Assembly (NCBI GenBank): GCA_020055645.1
Contig: CM034548.1
Location: forward strand, 50,398,296 to 50,462,295
Source: Tomocerus qinae
Taxonomy: Eukaryota > Arthropoda > Collembola > Entomobryomorpha > Tomoceridae
Direction of reading: 5' to 3'
Length of the DNA: 64,000 nt
A program made the translations under genes and the position numbers. Below are positions 11,404 to 25,300 of this stretch, one piece after another. Position 1 is the first letter of the stretch. Each line of letters opens with the position of its first letter. The notes beneath the pieces were generated by a model that made no database searches, was not told where the DNA came from, and saw only the letters and a list, made by a program, of their open reading frames with translations.

Positions 11404-12492
11404 TCACCGGGTTACCTGATTTAAAAAATTTCTCCGGTTTGGCTGGTAATTAAAATTGGACTGGTAGGGACGTCTTGAATAGCTTCCATATGAATATCGT
11501 TGCTGAGAAGCTGGTTTTTGCCTGGTTTCTCTCCAGTCCATCGGCATGTCATATCTTGGTCGCTTTGTACCGGGGTTAACTGATCTCGTGAAATCCCCTA
11601 ATTCTTTACTTAGTTCAACCGAGTCTTTCAAATCCTTCCATACTGAGGGCACAAATAGTTCGTTCGATTCAGGATTTTCTGGCGATCTCTTAGCGTAGCC
11701 TTCCAACTGAGGGTGGACAGCTTTCAAAATAAGCTTTTGTCTGTCAAAATTACACTGCGAATTGGCATTACCAATTGATAAAATTGTATAATTTGCAATT
11801 TCCACAACTTCTTGTGGGTCTAGCTTTTGAATTTGCTCTTTAGCTGTAATTGCCATTGCATGTAGTTTGGAAAATGGACCAACCGAATCAAGAATTTTTC
11901 TTTGAACTGATTCGGTTTGAATCATTCCCGTAATTTTACGGGCGTTAATGTTTTTCTGTTTCAACATCTGCCAGATATTATGGTTTACTCGAGGTGTTGA
12001 GCATATCGAATCTTTCGGAATAGTGTATTTTGTCAACATATGATTACGTTCTTCCCTGGTCAAAGGTTTCTTTAAATACTTATAAAGCACTGAACTTGTC
12101 TTGGATGGTAAAACCCAAGTCGCCGATTTCTGTGCACATTGATAGTTAGGATCCAATTTGTCTTCCGATTCACTGCAATTATAGGAGTATTGACTAACAT
12201 CCTCAAGGTTCAAGTCCTCCTTATTTTTTGCTGTCACTGGGGTTGGTTCATTGGTTATAACCCCAGGAGTAAACTCATTCGTAACGTTGGATCCAACGGT
12301 TACAACGTTATGAGAATCAAAAAAATTTTTGATGGTTTGGCCAATTTGTAGCATAATCGCCTCGGTCACAGATTGAATTACGTCGTCCATTTGTATGACG
12401 GGAGCCGTAGGATTGTCACCTTCGTCACCTTCCATATTCTTTCCGAGCTCTGATATGAGAGTTGTTGTTTTGGTTAGAGAGCTGAGAGACAA
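11404..12492 (-). pseudogene. DIRS-like element gag-like ORF1
   Basis: A 362-codon open frame starts at MSLSSL and ends in an Arg/Tyr-rich tail (RYSYGSYSRRPYQSNFNY), as often seen in DIRS ORF1 proteins, which lack zinc knuckles. It is the only intact frame of the element. Function as a nucleic-acid-binding coat protein is inferred from position and composition. Confidence 0.65.
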
Positions 12493-12702
12493 GTGAGGAG
12501 AAATAGTAAAGTTGACTTTGAACAGCTACGGATAGAGGGAGCTAGAGAGAGACGCATGTGTTAATATATGAAGTATCCTGACAGATAATTGCTATCAGCG
12601 CTACATAAGTGACGTTGGGAGTGCGAACTAAATCTGTACACTACAGTAGAACGCAGAAGAACACTACAACTTGCACTTGAGCTCATGGCTCATCATCATG
12701 AT

Positions 12703-13054
12703 CAGAGTTCTATTTTAGCCGGCTTTTTTACATTTTGCCCACCCACCCGGGCAAAAGGGCCAAAGGGAGCAAAAGGGGTAAAAGGGGCAAAAAGTTCATC
12801 TACCAAAATAGATGTCACATCGATGTCTCTTCGTTTATACGTACCTAAAAACAGGCTTACTAGAATATCATTAACTCCGAATTTCAATGGCAAACAGTTA
12901 GTTTACTTGCGTAAGTTAAGTTTGAAATTTTTTTGTGCTATTTTTAAAATCTTAATTTTACTTTTGCCCACTAGCCACCTGACATTTAGCCCGCCCACTA
13001 GCCACTTTTGCCCCCTAGCCACCTAGCCACTACCCACCGGCCAATTGAACTCTG
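12703..13054. mobile_element. hAT-type MITE (352 bp)
   Basis: Terminal inverted repeats begin CAGAGTTC and regain identity at CCGG. They are flanked by a perfect 8-bp duplication ATCATGAT (12,695-12,702 and 13,055-13,062). The interior is rich in CAAAAGGGGC and CTAGCCAC repeats and has no coding capacity. Confidence 0.92.
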
Positions 13055-13432
13055 ATCATGATTGGTGTGTTTGTATTTTCTTGGCTCGTGGCTGACAATT
13101 TTACTCAAAGGTCGTCACAAGCCGCCAGCTAAACTGTACAATATGTTGGACAAAGCCTAAAGCTGAAGGCTGAGGCTTTGTTAAAATGTGACTTGTAATT
13201 AAACCCCGGAAAGGTGGGCACGAAAAATCCCAAAATAGGCAAGCATTTAAGCTCGAAAAAATAGAAAATAGGCACTAAAATTAATCACTATAATCAGAAT
13301 AATCCCACAAAAAGACCAAAATCATATTTTCTGAGGCACAAAATTACAGAATAGATTCAAATTTATTAAATCGTATTTATTCCCTTCATATCTTACAATT
13401 TTTTTGTAAATAACGCATCCATTATTTTATTA

Positions 13433-15000
13433 TCAATTTGTTTTACTGAACAATTCTAAATGTTCAGCAGTCATTCCCCGCCGACGGTCGCTAAAAATCA
13501 GCTTTTCGAAACTAAAACTTCGTTTGTTGTCTACAGTAGTGAGTGGAGGAAATTTAAATGCTGCAACTTGAGAGGGATTGAGGCTCAACTCCATGTTTTC
13601 TTCTCCATGCAAAAAGTCAATTTTGGTTACTGCCGCCAAATCTTTGTTTTTGTTCTAAACATTTTGCCATTTAAGCAATACTTTTTCCCCGATAGGCCCC
13701 TTTGCTTTACTTAATTTTTCAGTGGTACTAGTGACAAGCTCGAGAGTTTCGCTTAGCGAAATTTCCTTTCCTTCAAGTTTTTTTATGGTTTCGCATAAGA
13801 AACTATAGTGGGCAGAAATAAAAGACAGATTTCTACGCACTATTTCTTTAGAAAACATTTCCTGGGCTTTTAAAATGGCAGCTGATTCTGTAGATTTTAA
13901 AGCTTCTACAAGTGACTTGACAGATTTGAAATTTTTTGAATAAAATTCAATAGCCGTTAACCATGTTCCTCATCTCGAAATTACTGGCTGAGGAGGAATT
14001 TCTAGCTTTGGAAACATATTACGATATTTAAGTATTCGAGATGGTGATTTTCGAAAAACTGCCCTAACCGAAGCCACTAACTTGTCAATGTCACTAAAAT
14101 TGGAACGAACTTCTTCAGCAACTAAATGCAAACCGTGAGTAACACAGGTTACATGCAATAAGTTGGGGTATGTGTTTTTCAAATTTTTTCCAGCTTTTTT
14201 CATATACGCCACTCCGTCTGTCAGCAAAAGCAAAAATCTTCAATCAATACCCGTTTGAGTGCTCAAATACTTAACAAAGAATTACTGAAATAATTTTTGT
14301 AATTGGATTAATTTTGGGTTATTTAATTTAAAAATATTTTTTCGTTATTTCAAATTATAATTCTTAGTTTAGAAGATTTATTTTTAATTTTCCTTGCGTA
14401 AAGCATCTAACACTAACTGTGTCACTGTTGAACTATTGGTTTTTTCAAGTTGCTTCGATGCCAATAAATGGGATTTAGAAAATTTGTCCTTGTCCATGCG
14501 ACTTACCAAAACGTTTGCTATATATCTACCCGCCGCATCGGTAGTTTCATCAATCGAAAGCCATATGTAGTTTAACCCTATGTTATTTCGAATGGCATCT
14601 ACACTCTGATGTTCAAAATATTTAGTAAATGATTAAAATGTCCTGAAATCAAAAATCTTATTTTAATTGAATTCTTAGTGTTACCATCGTATAAAGCTTT
14701 TTTAGACACGACTTTCTAAGGGTGGATTCGTCAGGAACCGTCTTGTTGGTGTACTTTTCCCAAAAGTTTTTGAAAATAGGGTTTTGTAATTTGAACCATG
14801 GGATATTCGCTGCAACAAGAGCTTGACTTAGATCTCTATAAAACTCATTTTCTACTGTTGGTCCCATATCTGACAGCAGCTTTTGTCTTTCTGTTTTAGC
14901 GTTAAAACGTGTGACGGATTTCGTGTGCAAATCAGCTTTTTCGTGTTGTAATAGTCCGTACAACTTCTTAAATTCAAAAATCTTCCCACAAGGCTGCATA
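13433..15000 (-). pseudogene. hAT-family transposase pseudogene (CGGBP1-like type)
   Basis: Minus-strand blocks run in order: an N-terminal region with ALVAANIPWFKLQNP and VPDESTLRK (14,999-14,690), a catalytic block IWLSIDETTDAAGR (within about 14,640-14,385), then LLLLTDGVAYMKKAGKNLK and LLHVTCVTHGLHLVAEEVR (about 14,300-13,970), and a C-terminal block with SDRRRGMTAEHLELF. The last ~870 bp form one frame broken by three stops at about 14,240, 13,970 and 13,655; two are TGA where a Trp codon is likely. AT-rich gaps between blocks may be introns or insertions. A clear TIR and target duplication were not found. Confidence 0.78.
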
Positions 15001-15002
15001 AA

Positions 15003-16229
15003 TTAAATGAAAGGTTTCAATGTTTTGTTTATTTGTAAGGTACCAATTTCCAATTAAATAATACACGAAATGTATATATCTTACCTCACAGTAAATGTAT
15101 TTGTCATTTTCGATCCGATAGTGACTGGGATTTTGAGCTTTTCTCAGCCATTCTCTAATTAGAATTAAATGTGAACTTTTTTGTTTCCCCAACTCGAATT
15201 ATTCTTGGGCATTAAAAGTACTTTGGAATGGGCATTACGGCATTTTAGCAAAGAGAGAGAATTGGTTTGACATTGATTGATATTATACTTTGATACGATT
15301 GATTCAGATTGGAAGCAGAAGCGCATTACCAAGGATAACTATGGTGGCTGTATTAGAAAGGAAGATTATGCATGATATTTATGAAAATGCTATTTGTTCG
15401 TACTTTTAGCTACGAAATTCGTAATTTAATTTATTCAATTTTAATTTTTCAGTAAATATTCAAATTAAATACAAAAATTAAGATATTTTTGCTGAAAATC
15501 GATAGGCATTAATAGGCACTTAAAACCAAGATAGGCTTATGCCTAGGCATAGGCACTAAAAACGTAATATAGGCACTTATAGGCACTATCAAACTGAAAA
15601 TTTAAGCTCGTAGATATCTGAAACGTAAAACTGCGAGTTATTTTCTTCATTAGACAAAGCGGTAAGAATAGCCATTTGCCTGCCCTTCCTTGCTTTACTT
15701 ATAATGGTAGTAGGGTTGAGGGTAGGAGGATTCATCTTGGGGACACAGATCCCCAAAAGACTATTTAGAGAAATTGAATGTGCGATGTTGATGAAATTCA
15801 ACTGATATTAAACAATATTTATTTGGTTTTATCTACTTTCACTGGTTAGATTTATTAGGAATAGTACTCCCTCTGATGATTAAAATCCCGAAAATAGAAT
15901 TATTTATCCAAAAATTCTGATTAAAAGCAATATAATAAACTCGATAAGATTCATTCTAGGCCCTTTTTATCTATACAATTAGAGACATTCTAATGTGGGA
16001 ACACAACCACTAAAATAGGTTTAGATTATTTTGACGAACATTTCTATTAAAATGAGGCAAATTAGCTAACAAAGGCCGATTCACATTTCATCTGGCTGGT
16101 TAATTATATTTGGGACATTCACGCTAGTGATAATCGTCCAGTTAATACGATTATTAAGAGCCTAAGTACATGTGCAAGATTGAAATTTCATTATGCTGGT
16201 TGTTAGATAATTGTGTTTGTGTATTTGAG
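15003..16229. other. Non-coding stretch with TAGGCA repeats
   Basis: Several TAGGCA/TAGGCACT motifs cluster at 15,505-15,590 and resemble a similar cluster at 13,235-13,285 flanking the hAT remnant. The remainder, up to the splice acceptor at 16,228, shows nothing recognisable. Confidence 0.4.
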
Positions 16230-16378
16230 GTGATTCGGAGGATGGTGCAGCCGTAATGGAGGGAATGATGCATGGAAGTAGTAATAAGTACAACAATGCC
16301 AAATATGGGAATCTCACAGTTCAAATGGGCACAGACGTCTTTCTCAACTGTCGATTTGATCAACTGGGCGACAAAGTT
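16230..16378 (+). CDS. dpr-like gene, exon with N-terminal half of Ig1
   Basis: This exon reads SNKYNNAKYGNLTVQMGTDV then FLNCRFDQLGDKV. Acceptor AG is at 16,228-16,229 after a T-rich tract, with entry in phase 1 because an in-frame stop lies just upstream. Donor GTAAGC follows at 16,379, exit phase 0. Confidence 0.82.
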
Positions 16379-19300
16379 GTAAGCACTCTTTATTTCCCTG
16401 TTGATCAAAATAAATCACTAATCGCTGTACTATGATCGCCAAATAACTTTGGACAATAAGATTGAAGAACAATAAAACCGATAAGAAAATATAATAGGCG
16501 AGTTCGCGGTTCAGTGAGCACGAACAAAGGGCTCACTGAAGCACGAACTCCTGTATTGTTCTTGCTCACTGAACCGCGAACTCGCCTGTTATATTTTCTT
16601 ATCGGTTTTATTGTTCTTCAATCTTATTGTCCAAAGTTATTTGGCGATCATAGTACAAAATACTATTTTACCATTTACCTCGTGGCGCGACAAAAACCAC
16701 GTAAAATAAAACATTAAAATTTACTACTAAATTTTTAATATAAAGGGCCCCAAATACAAAAACCACGATACAAAACTAAAACTAGACTTTGACGCTACTT
16801 AAACCAGATTAGTAAAATTAGTTAATATTATATATATCATCAGACTATAGGATAACGTAGACTGACTCTCATGTGCATTGAAAGTATTCATGTATGTATC
16901 ACAGGCATCAAAATGTTTTAGCAACCTCGTTGCTGTGAAAATCGAATTTTGCTCCACCAATTACTAAGCCACGCTCCCTAAGTGGGCGGAGTATGCTGCT
17001 CTGGACATTTGAATGTTTTTAATGCCTGCGCCTGATTGTATCAATAGGTCACAGGGCCCAGGCAGTGTACAAAATTTACCACTTTTTAGCCTTTTTTACC
17101 ATCACAGTGGTAAAAATGCACTTAATGGTAAAAACGCATTTAATGGTAAAAATGGTAAATTTTAGGGATTGAATAGACAGCTGAGTACAGATACACTAGA
17201 CTTCCTAAAATATAAGTTTAAAACTTTATTTTCTATGAAATATTTCCAATTAGCCCCTTAATCAATTAAATTAATCATATTTATTTGATTGTACACCAAA
17301 AGTTATAAAAAAATTAAGAATGAAAGATTGTATTTGGTATCGCCCTTTTAAAATTGGTGCTAATTTAATTGCAATTAATTTCTCAATCAGCAAGGGTTGT
17401 TAGCGCCCCTATTGGTTGAATCCTACTCTGATTGATGAACACTTATCAATTTGTGACAACAATGATCATCTGCTAAGCTATTTCATACTTTGGCACCGAA
17501 TTTTATTCAAAATTCAAACTACTTTTTAGGTAGTGGTATTTAACGTTAAATACCATTAAAAACCACTTACCACTGGTAAGTGGTATTTTGTACACTGGGC
17601 CCAGGCCCTGTTATAAATAAAGCTAGTGTTTATTCCGGGGCATATATTGTACCACGGTTTCTCATTTGGTGGGACGGTAGGTAGAGATTTTACATGGATA
17701 GAAAGTCAAAAAGTATTCCAAATCTTCGCCTTTGTACGACCTAGAGTCAACTTTTTGTTTTGAAATATAATTGCGGGTACTGGTAACTTATTCCGATCAC
17801 CTACCATGATCACATGTTTGACTTGCGGTTTACGGTACTCAAACCAACCTTTATACATGATGCCATTAATTGATAATGGACCATTTTGAGGTCAAGTTAG
17901 CCTTAATTGGCAATGTAGCGCCAAGCGGTCAATTAGAAAGCGGTCTGTTGAAATTGCATTGTGACTAACGGCAATTACTTTGGTCACCCAAGGGTCACAA
18001 TTTTGACTTGGGGTATAAAGTTACGTTACTCTGACTTACCATAATGCATACTGCCAACAGTTAGTCTGTTTTATCCGACCAAGGCAAATAAACTGCTTCC
18101 CCTCAGGCACCAGGTGAGTTCAGTAGAAGCTACCTATTAAGAATTTGAATTTTCATATGAGTCTTTTAATTAATTACCTCCAAAGGGTGGGTACCCTTAA
18201 CTATTGAAAAAAGCTATAACCTAGCTATGTGTTCTCAACACAAAGTTCAAAAATCGTTAGGAATAATCTAAATGTTTCCGCAGAAAAGATCTAAAAGTTT
18301 CCACACTTAGGATGGCAAAGTGCTAAGATGAGCCAACTGGGTGGGAAAATTGAGACAGGAGAAAATGAACGTATATGTTTGCAGAGAATTTATTTACAAT
18401 AAAGAGAAGAGTAGCCACCTAAGGACAAGAGGGAAGTGTACATAGATTACAGGTAAGTCACAGGTATTTATAACCTGAGCATTGACACAGTTACCTTCAA
18501 CATTTAGATATGGGTCGACCTTCGCTTCATACATAGAACAAAACGGTCAGTTGCCAGAGTGCAATTACATAATTAGGACGTCTGGAACTAACACAAATCA
18601 TACATTCAAAGGGAAGTAGGACAAAATTTCACATTATCTTGAAGATATAGGACATAAAATCATCATCCGATCTTAAGTTCTAGGACACAAAATTGCATAC
18701 AACATATAAGAATTAACAATTAAATCATTTAACATATTATAGCTTATAGGAAAAAACCATTGTCCATTTAGATACAGTCAGTCACTGGTTCACTGAGAAC
18801 CAGTGACTACTATAATAAATGAACCAGTGAGTGATACAATATGGAACCAGTGAGTCTAGGCATAAATACATGTATTATAGGCTGTAATTAGGCAAGGACC
18901 CTAGGATTCTTAAATCTTTGAACCTTGACCTACAACAGCGAATGAGGTATCAACTGAAAGATAAAATTATACTAAATTAACCTATCAGAACAGATTTTAA
19001 GCAAAGTTAATTTTACATGAAATATGATAGAAATTATGAATTATATTATTAGATATAAGCTAAACATTAGATTTAATGCTGTGGATTTCACAACTATATT
19101 CATCTTGGTCCAAGCATAGCAGAGCACTGAGACATGAATGGGACTCAGGAATATTAGGAATAATTCCATATAGAAGTCCGAGCTCTCTTATGGGACCAAA
19201 AAATCCCAATGGAAAATAACCGCTCGGCGCTACTTTGCCAATTAAGGCTACCTTGACCTCGAAATGGTCCATTGTGGCAGTATGTATAATGGTGGTTCAG

Positions 19301-22300
19301 AGTACCGTAAACCCCTTGTCAAGGTGACCGGAGTAAGTTGCCAATCCCCAAATTTCAATTTAAAAACAAAAGTTGACCCAAGGTTGTACTAAGGTGCAGT
19401 TTTGAAATATTGATCTGACGAGTACCGATAAAACACAGAGTACCACGTGCCCTGGTGCCCCCCCCCCATCGCTGCGGCCCTGTTGCCGAATAACAAACTT
19501 GGGAAGAATTCAGTATTTTTGTTCAGCCATGTATGTTCTCCGCATTTAGCCCCTAGCCATGTAAAAATGGTATCGACCTATGCACTAGTTTATCTGTTTT
19601 AGTAGCCGAGTGTGTAAATTATTTACTGTGTCAAACGGAAATCATTTATGCATCCATATATATCGATGCGCAATTTGCTATCAGGTTAATTCTAAAGTTC
19701 GATATTCAACTCGGCATGTATATCTAATTCTGCTTCTGAAATCATCACGTGATTTAACCCTTAAACGTGCAGCTTCCTCCATCCGTGGAGTTTTCTACTT
19801 CTGTACTGCGTAACTCTGCACAGGCAACCTCGGGATTTTTTGTAATTGTCACAAAAGCATCTCTCTACTTATATTTTTAAATTGAAAGGATTTGGAGGCA
19901 CTTTGTGTAAAAAATAAAACAATCAAAGAAAATGGTAGTTTATTCCACTCAAGCGTAGCTTCTCCATGGATGGAGGAGGTATATGCTATGCCATAGGTGG
20001 AGAAGCTGCGTGATAGTGAGTGAAGGGATGCTTATGACAGTGGCCAGTGACAAAATTGGTAAAAAAATTGAACATTAGGATGACATAAACGAAAATGTGG
20101 CATAAACTACATTATTATGTACGTCATGTACGTTGCATTTATGAAAAGCAAATAAAATTTGGGTAAATAACAATTAGTTCAGCAAAATATGAGTCTACAA
20201 CAAATAGGTCAGCAAAATATGGGTCGAAATTATTTGGGTCTAAAACAATTGGGTTGAAATTATTTGGGTCTAAAACAATTGGGCCGAAATTATTTGGGTT
20301 AACAACAGGTTGGTCGAAATTATTTGGGTCAAAAATAATTGGGTTGACACTATTTGGGTGAACAACAGTAGGGTCGATATTATTTGGGTCAACAAAATGG
20401 GGGTATAAATCATTTGGAATTTACAGGAACAATTGCAAATCCCATATCCTTCATTTATGCCATTTACATTATGCCATTAAGGCATTATGCTACAATGTCA
20501 ATTGTGCCATTATACCATTTGTGTCACGACATTATGCCATTTATGGCACCATGTCATTTTTGCCACTATGACATTTGTGCCATTAAGTCATTCTGCCATT
20601 TGGCCACTAGCCAGGAGAAACATACAGAGTCGCACACCAAAAATGTGCGAAAATTAAGCCAATGAGACGTCTCTCCACGCATGGAGAAGCTACGTGATGC
20701 AGTTTTTTCGGATAGCTGCGCATTTAAGGGTTAAAAAATATATTTTTCATCTATAGTTACGCTTTGCTTTCCGCATTTGAATCTGAATTTGTGGGGAAGA
20801 AATTATTATTGCATCTATAGTTTTCAATTTTAATTATGGCATCTGTTTGCTTCGTTTTCTGATTTCAACATCTAGTATTCTATATTGGAATGTTTCATTC
20901 ATAGTAACTTATTCTGCTTAATTTTACACAGAATGCGAGCGTAAATTGTTTGCCAAAATCAAATCTTGTTTATCAAGATACTATTGTGATAATAACTGGC
21001 TTTTAATTACTCATATTTGTGTATCTTTTTCAAAAGTATGTGGTGGTATTGTTAATTCGAAAACAGTTAATTATTTTTGGCATTGCAAGGAGAATTAGAA
21101 AAAAATGAAACATTCGTAACAAATATGACTGACAAATGTATGAAACTCGAAACTTGACACTGTGCAAGTGCTCTGTTTGTGTTGACTGTGAATGCCGAAA
21201 GATTTCTAATCTGAACGAAAGTTTAAATAATTCAACTTTGGTGTTTGGTTCAAAGCAGAAATCTGTTCTAGTTCAGACAAATGCAGAAGCTAAAATGTGC
21301 TTTAAATTCTCCAATTCAAATGTCATTTGTCATACAGAAGTAAATGCCAATGCCATACCAAAGGTAATTCGTAACTCTAAATTTCAAATCAGAATCAGAA
21401 ATCAATATGTTTAATTCAGATATCGATGTAGATTCGTAAGTAACTATAAATACAAATACAATGCAAAATGCAGAATTAAGTAAAGAAATCCATGCCGAAT
21501 ACCGAACTTTAGAATATACTTAAGTGCATCAGTAAATTAGTATTTTATCTTTTTAGAATTTTCGACCGTTTTGTAGTGTCACTTGAATAAAAGCGAACTA
21601 TGAACTATTGACAGTGTTTAATGTGATGTTAGGTTTCGTGGATGAAGGAGGAGAACGGTATTCCGAAGTTGCTTACGTACGGGTTGGCGACGTATAGTTC
21701 GGACTCGAGACAAAGTCTGTATTTCGAGGCTCCCAACAACTGGCAGCTGCGGCTCAAGTCGGTGCAGGACTCGGACGCAGGATCCTACCGATGTCAAATG
21801 TCCACCCACCCACCCACCATCTTTCACTACACCCTCAACATTCTCGGTAAATTTATATTCATCTTCAACCGGCATCGGAGGCGTATTCAGACTTGGGTGC
21901 TGCAACCCCTACCTAATCATGACTATAATATCGACGTAAACTGACGCATGCGCATTGAATAAATGTTTGTATGTCAGTATGTTTGTACACATGAAGGTGT
22001 AATCCCTACGTTTCAAAAGAAAATGGTCTGAATAAGTTATGAATATTTTAATGCTTTTCGAGCACATTGTAGATACTAGGTTTCAAATAGTTAAACATAT
22101 TATTATAAATAGATATTCAAATTCTGTATTGAGTATTATAAACTATATTGTGGGTAAACACGCAGCTTTTGTATATGAGGTATACAGCGTATAAAACCAG
22201 AATTTACTTCATTTACGATATTCAACGCGGCAGATTTAAAATAAACCAATAGTACGCTTTACATTTTTCGTAAGTTTTGCGCAGGCTGGAGGCATGTTTA

Positions 22301-25300
22301 TTTGTGGTAAACTGTTGTAAATGACTCTGACAGCTAACGCGAGCACACTCATTTCCAACTGTATCGCAGATTATAGACATCTGCTGGTTGAAATGTTCTA
22401 ATAAATAGCCAAGTAAGTTACGTTTACAAATGTTTAAATTTGTGTGCACACGGTCGGGTCTTCGTATATGTTGTATGATTTACAATTTTGCTAACTAACC
22501 CACCGATACTCACTGAATGATTTGCCCCATTATATGGTATGGCTAGGGATAGGTTAATTATGGATGCGGGGCGAAAGGAGCGTGGTCGAAATTAGACTAC
22601 GCAGTGCCAGTGCCCACAACATTCTAATGAAACAGTATCAGTGTATAGTCAAAGGTCACGATAAGAAAAAAGGCGCTAGCTTCCAAACCTTCTCACTGTG
22701 GTTAATGTTAAGTTATCTGACTATACATGGCGTTGCTGAATGCTTAGCAGAATGCACCGAGTCTGTCGTTCAGTTGTAACTTATAACCTCTTGTGTTGTT
22801 TGCAGTGTGGAAGTAAAGCAATGCTATATAAAGTAAAAGTATATAATATAACAACGAGGGGCAGACAGAGTCATGTGGGGCGGCAATAGAAATCGGTCTA
22901 TAAACAGCATTTTATAAATTTAAAATTGTTTTATGTGCAGTTTTTTATTTTTGCAAAATTTCTTTGAAGAGAAGAATTTTTATTTTTTAAAGATGGTTTT
23001 TAAAGTCATTCCTCTTTTTCGCAGACATCTTTCTATTAGTCCTTGATGGGCAGCTCTCTGCCCAGAGTATAAAGTCCGCATGCCGGAAATTATTTCAAAT
23101 GCCGTAAAATACATAATACACGTCATAGACTGTTTAATGGTAATTTTCAACTAATGGATGAACAAAAAATATAACTTCGATTATTTTATAATAAATCATA
23201 ACGATTCACATTCTTTTTGTCAACACTAAATCTCCCACAGATCCAAAATAATCAAAAAACCTTTTTGTCAACACATTCTTCTTTTGTCAACAGCAATAGG
23301 TAAAGTACCGAAACAATCCGGGCACTGCATTTCAGCAGTAGAAGGTAGCATTAACGATCTAGTACTTCGGGCGCCATCTTCACCGCGCCGTTTAACTATA
23401 ACCCAAGGTCAGTTAAGTTATGGGTACTTATGCTGGTCATGGCGTTTTAGGTAATAAGATCCTCTGCCCCAAGACAGTATGACCCCACCACATTTGAAAA
23501 AGCATCATTACTACTTACAAAATCTGAGTGGGCGGGGCGGACCCTCCCATTTTTATGATTTTTAAACTAATGAGTTTTTTTTGAAATTAGCGCCATGGAA
23601 AACTTTAAACTGTATTGTGTAATTATAATTCGACGCACTTCATAAAATGGGTGGGGCCACCCCACCCACCTCGAAGTTTAAATTTACAAATAAATTATTG
23701 TTGCATTCAAAACGAGCACATTTTAAAACCCTTAAAACATAAAATTTAGACAAATATGACTACCACAACTGAGTGGGCGGGGCTGCCCCTCCCACTTTTC
23801 TGATTTTTACAGTAACGATTATTATTTTCGAAATTAGCGTATCTGACAACCTCAAAATGTAATTTGTAATAATAATTTGACTGTACTTAGTTAAATGGGT
23901 GGGGCACCCCGCCCACTCGAAATTTTGAATTGACAAATAAACGCTTATTATATTCGAAATCAGCATGTTTGAAAATTCCAAAATTTTAAATTTTAAACAA
24001 ATGTGATGATAAAAACTGAGTGGGTGGGGCTGCCCCTCCCACTTTTCTGATTTTTACAGTAACGATTATTATTTTCGAAATTAGCGAAATTATCTGGCAA
24101 CCTCAAAATGTAATTTATAATAATAATTTGACTGTACTTAGTTAAATAGGTGGGGCACCCCGCCCACCCGAAATTTTGAATTGACAAATAAATGCTTATT
24201 ATATTCGAAATCAGCATGTTTGAAAATTCCAAAATCTAAAATTTTAAACAAATGTGATGATAAAAACTGAGTGGGTGGGGATGCCCCTCGCATTTTTCAA
24301 ATTTTCGTAGTAGCGTTTAATTTTTCGAAATCAGCGTATTCAAAAACCTCAGAATACCAAATATTGCCTTTTTAGTTGATCATTAATTTCTTTGGGTCTT
24401 GACCTTTAAATTATTTTGTAATTAATGACCGTATTTTGTCCTTTCATTAAATTACCTTGGTATTTTTGCAATTTTACGAATTTCCTCTATTTCGAGACTT
24501 TTTAAAATGCTTATAACTTTTGAATGCACAATTTATCCCCTATGGTTCCAATTAGTAAAATGGAGCATTTTTTATGCACTATCCAGCCAAAGTACTTTGG
24601 TTGGGGATAAATTGTGCATGTAGATTCTATATTGATTTAGTTGAAATATAATTTCAGCTGTTTTTGAGAAAATGGAGTACAATTTTCAAAAAAAAATTAA
24701 TTGGTAATCTACACGAAGGTACAACTAACATTTTTATATATCTCAATATTTGAGATAATGTAAGTAGGGTCCGCTATTTTAAATTTCACGAAGGTGCGCT
24801 CTATAGAAGTTACATTCTGCCTGTACACGGCAGAAATGTCTCACTTCGCCTCTGCCCGGAATGTTTCGGTACACGGTCAATATCTTTTTTGTCAACACCA
24901 GTTTTATTTCTAGGATACAAATAAACATTTAAGCACGGTTTAAAATAATTAGTCAAATAAGCAGAATCAATAAGTCAAGTATGCATATAGACATTGAAAA
25001 ATAAAATTAAAAATTGATTTCATAATTTGCTAGCAAATGTATAGATCCATTCAGAGAACGACATTTTTGATTTGTTTCGAATAATCTTTTGTAACATTTC
25101 GATTAAAAATTTTGTAAAATGATCGTCTTTTTGACACCGAACTTGAAGGACCTTCTCTTAAACTTTCCGAAGTTCATTTTGCGACAAATAAAAATAACAA
25201 CCTCTGATGTTCGCATTTGGGAATACTTGACCAAAGGCATTTATAGGTCCTAATTCATACTCCAAAATTATTGTCTTGGGGTCCAATTGCTGCTAAATTA

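Larger units (their letters stand above)
9105..12492 (-). mobile_element. DIRS-like tyrosine-recombinase retrotransposon, decayed
   Basis: Reading from right to left on the minus strand, the order is a gag-like ORF, reverse transcriptase, RNase H, the DIRS-specific VDLFASR region, and a tyrosine recombinase. That order is diagnostic of DIRS-type elements. The copy is broken: a TGA inside the polymerase (11,055-11,057), loss of the polymerase C-terminus with foreign AT-rich sequence at about 10,573-10,712, frameshifts near 10,150-10,200 and 9,290, and a recombinase ending at 9,105 before the His-Arg-Tyr catalytic part. Its flanks may be the inverted repeats near 12,562 and 6,418. Confidence 0.85.

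Noticed and set aside
13196..15590. Defining full hAT element ends from the TAGGCA clusters
   Set aside because: The clusters are in direct, not inverted, orientation and no 8-bp duplication was found.
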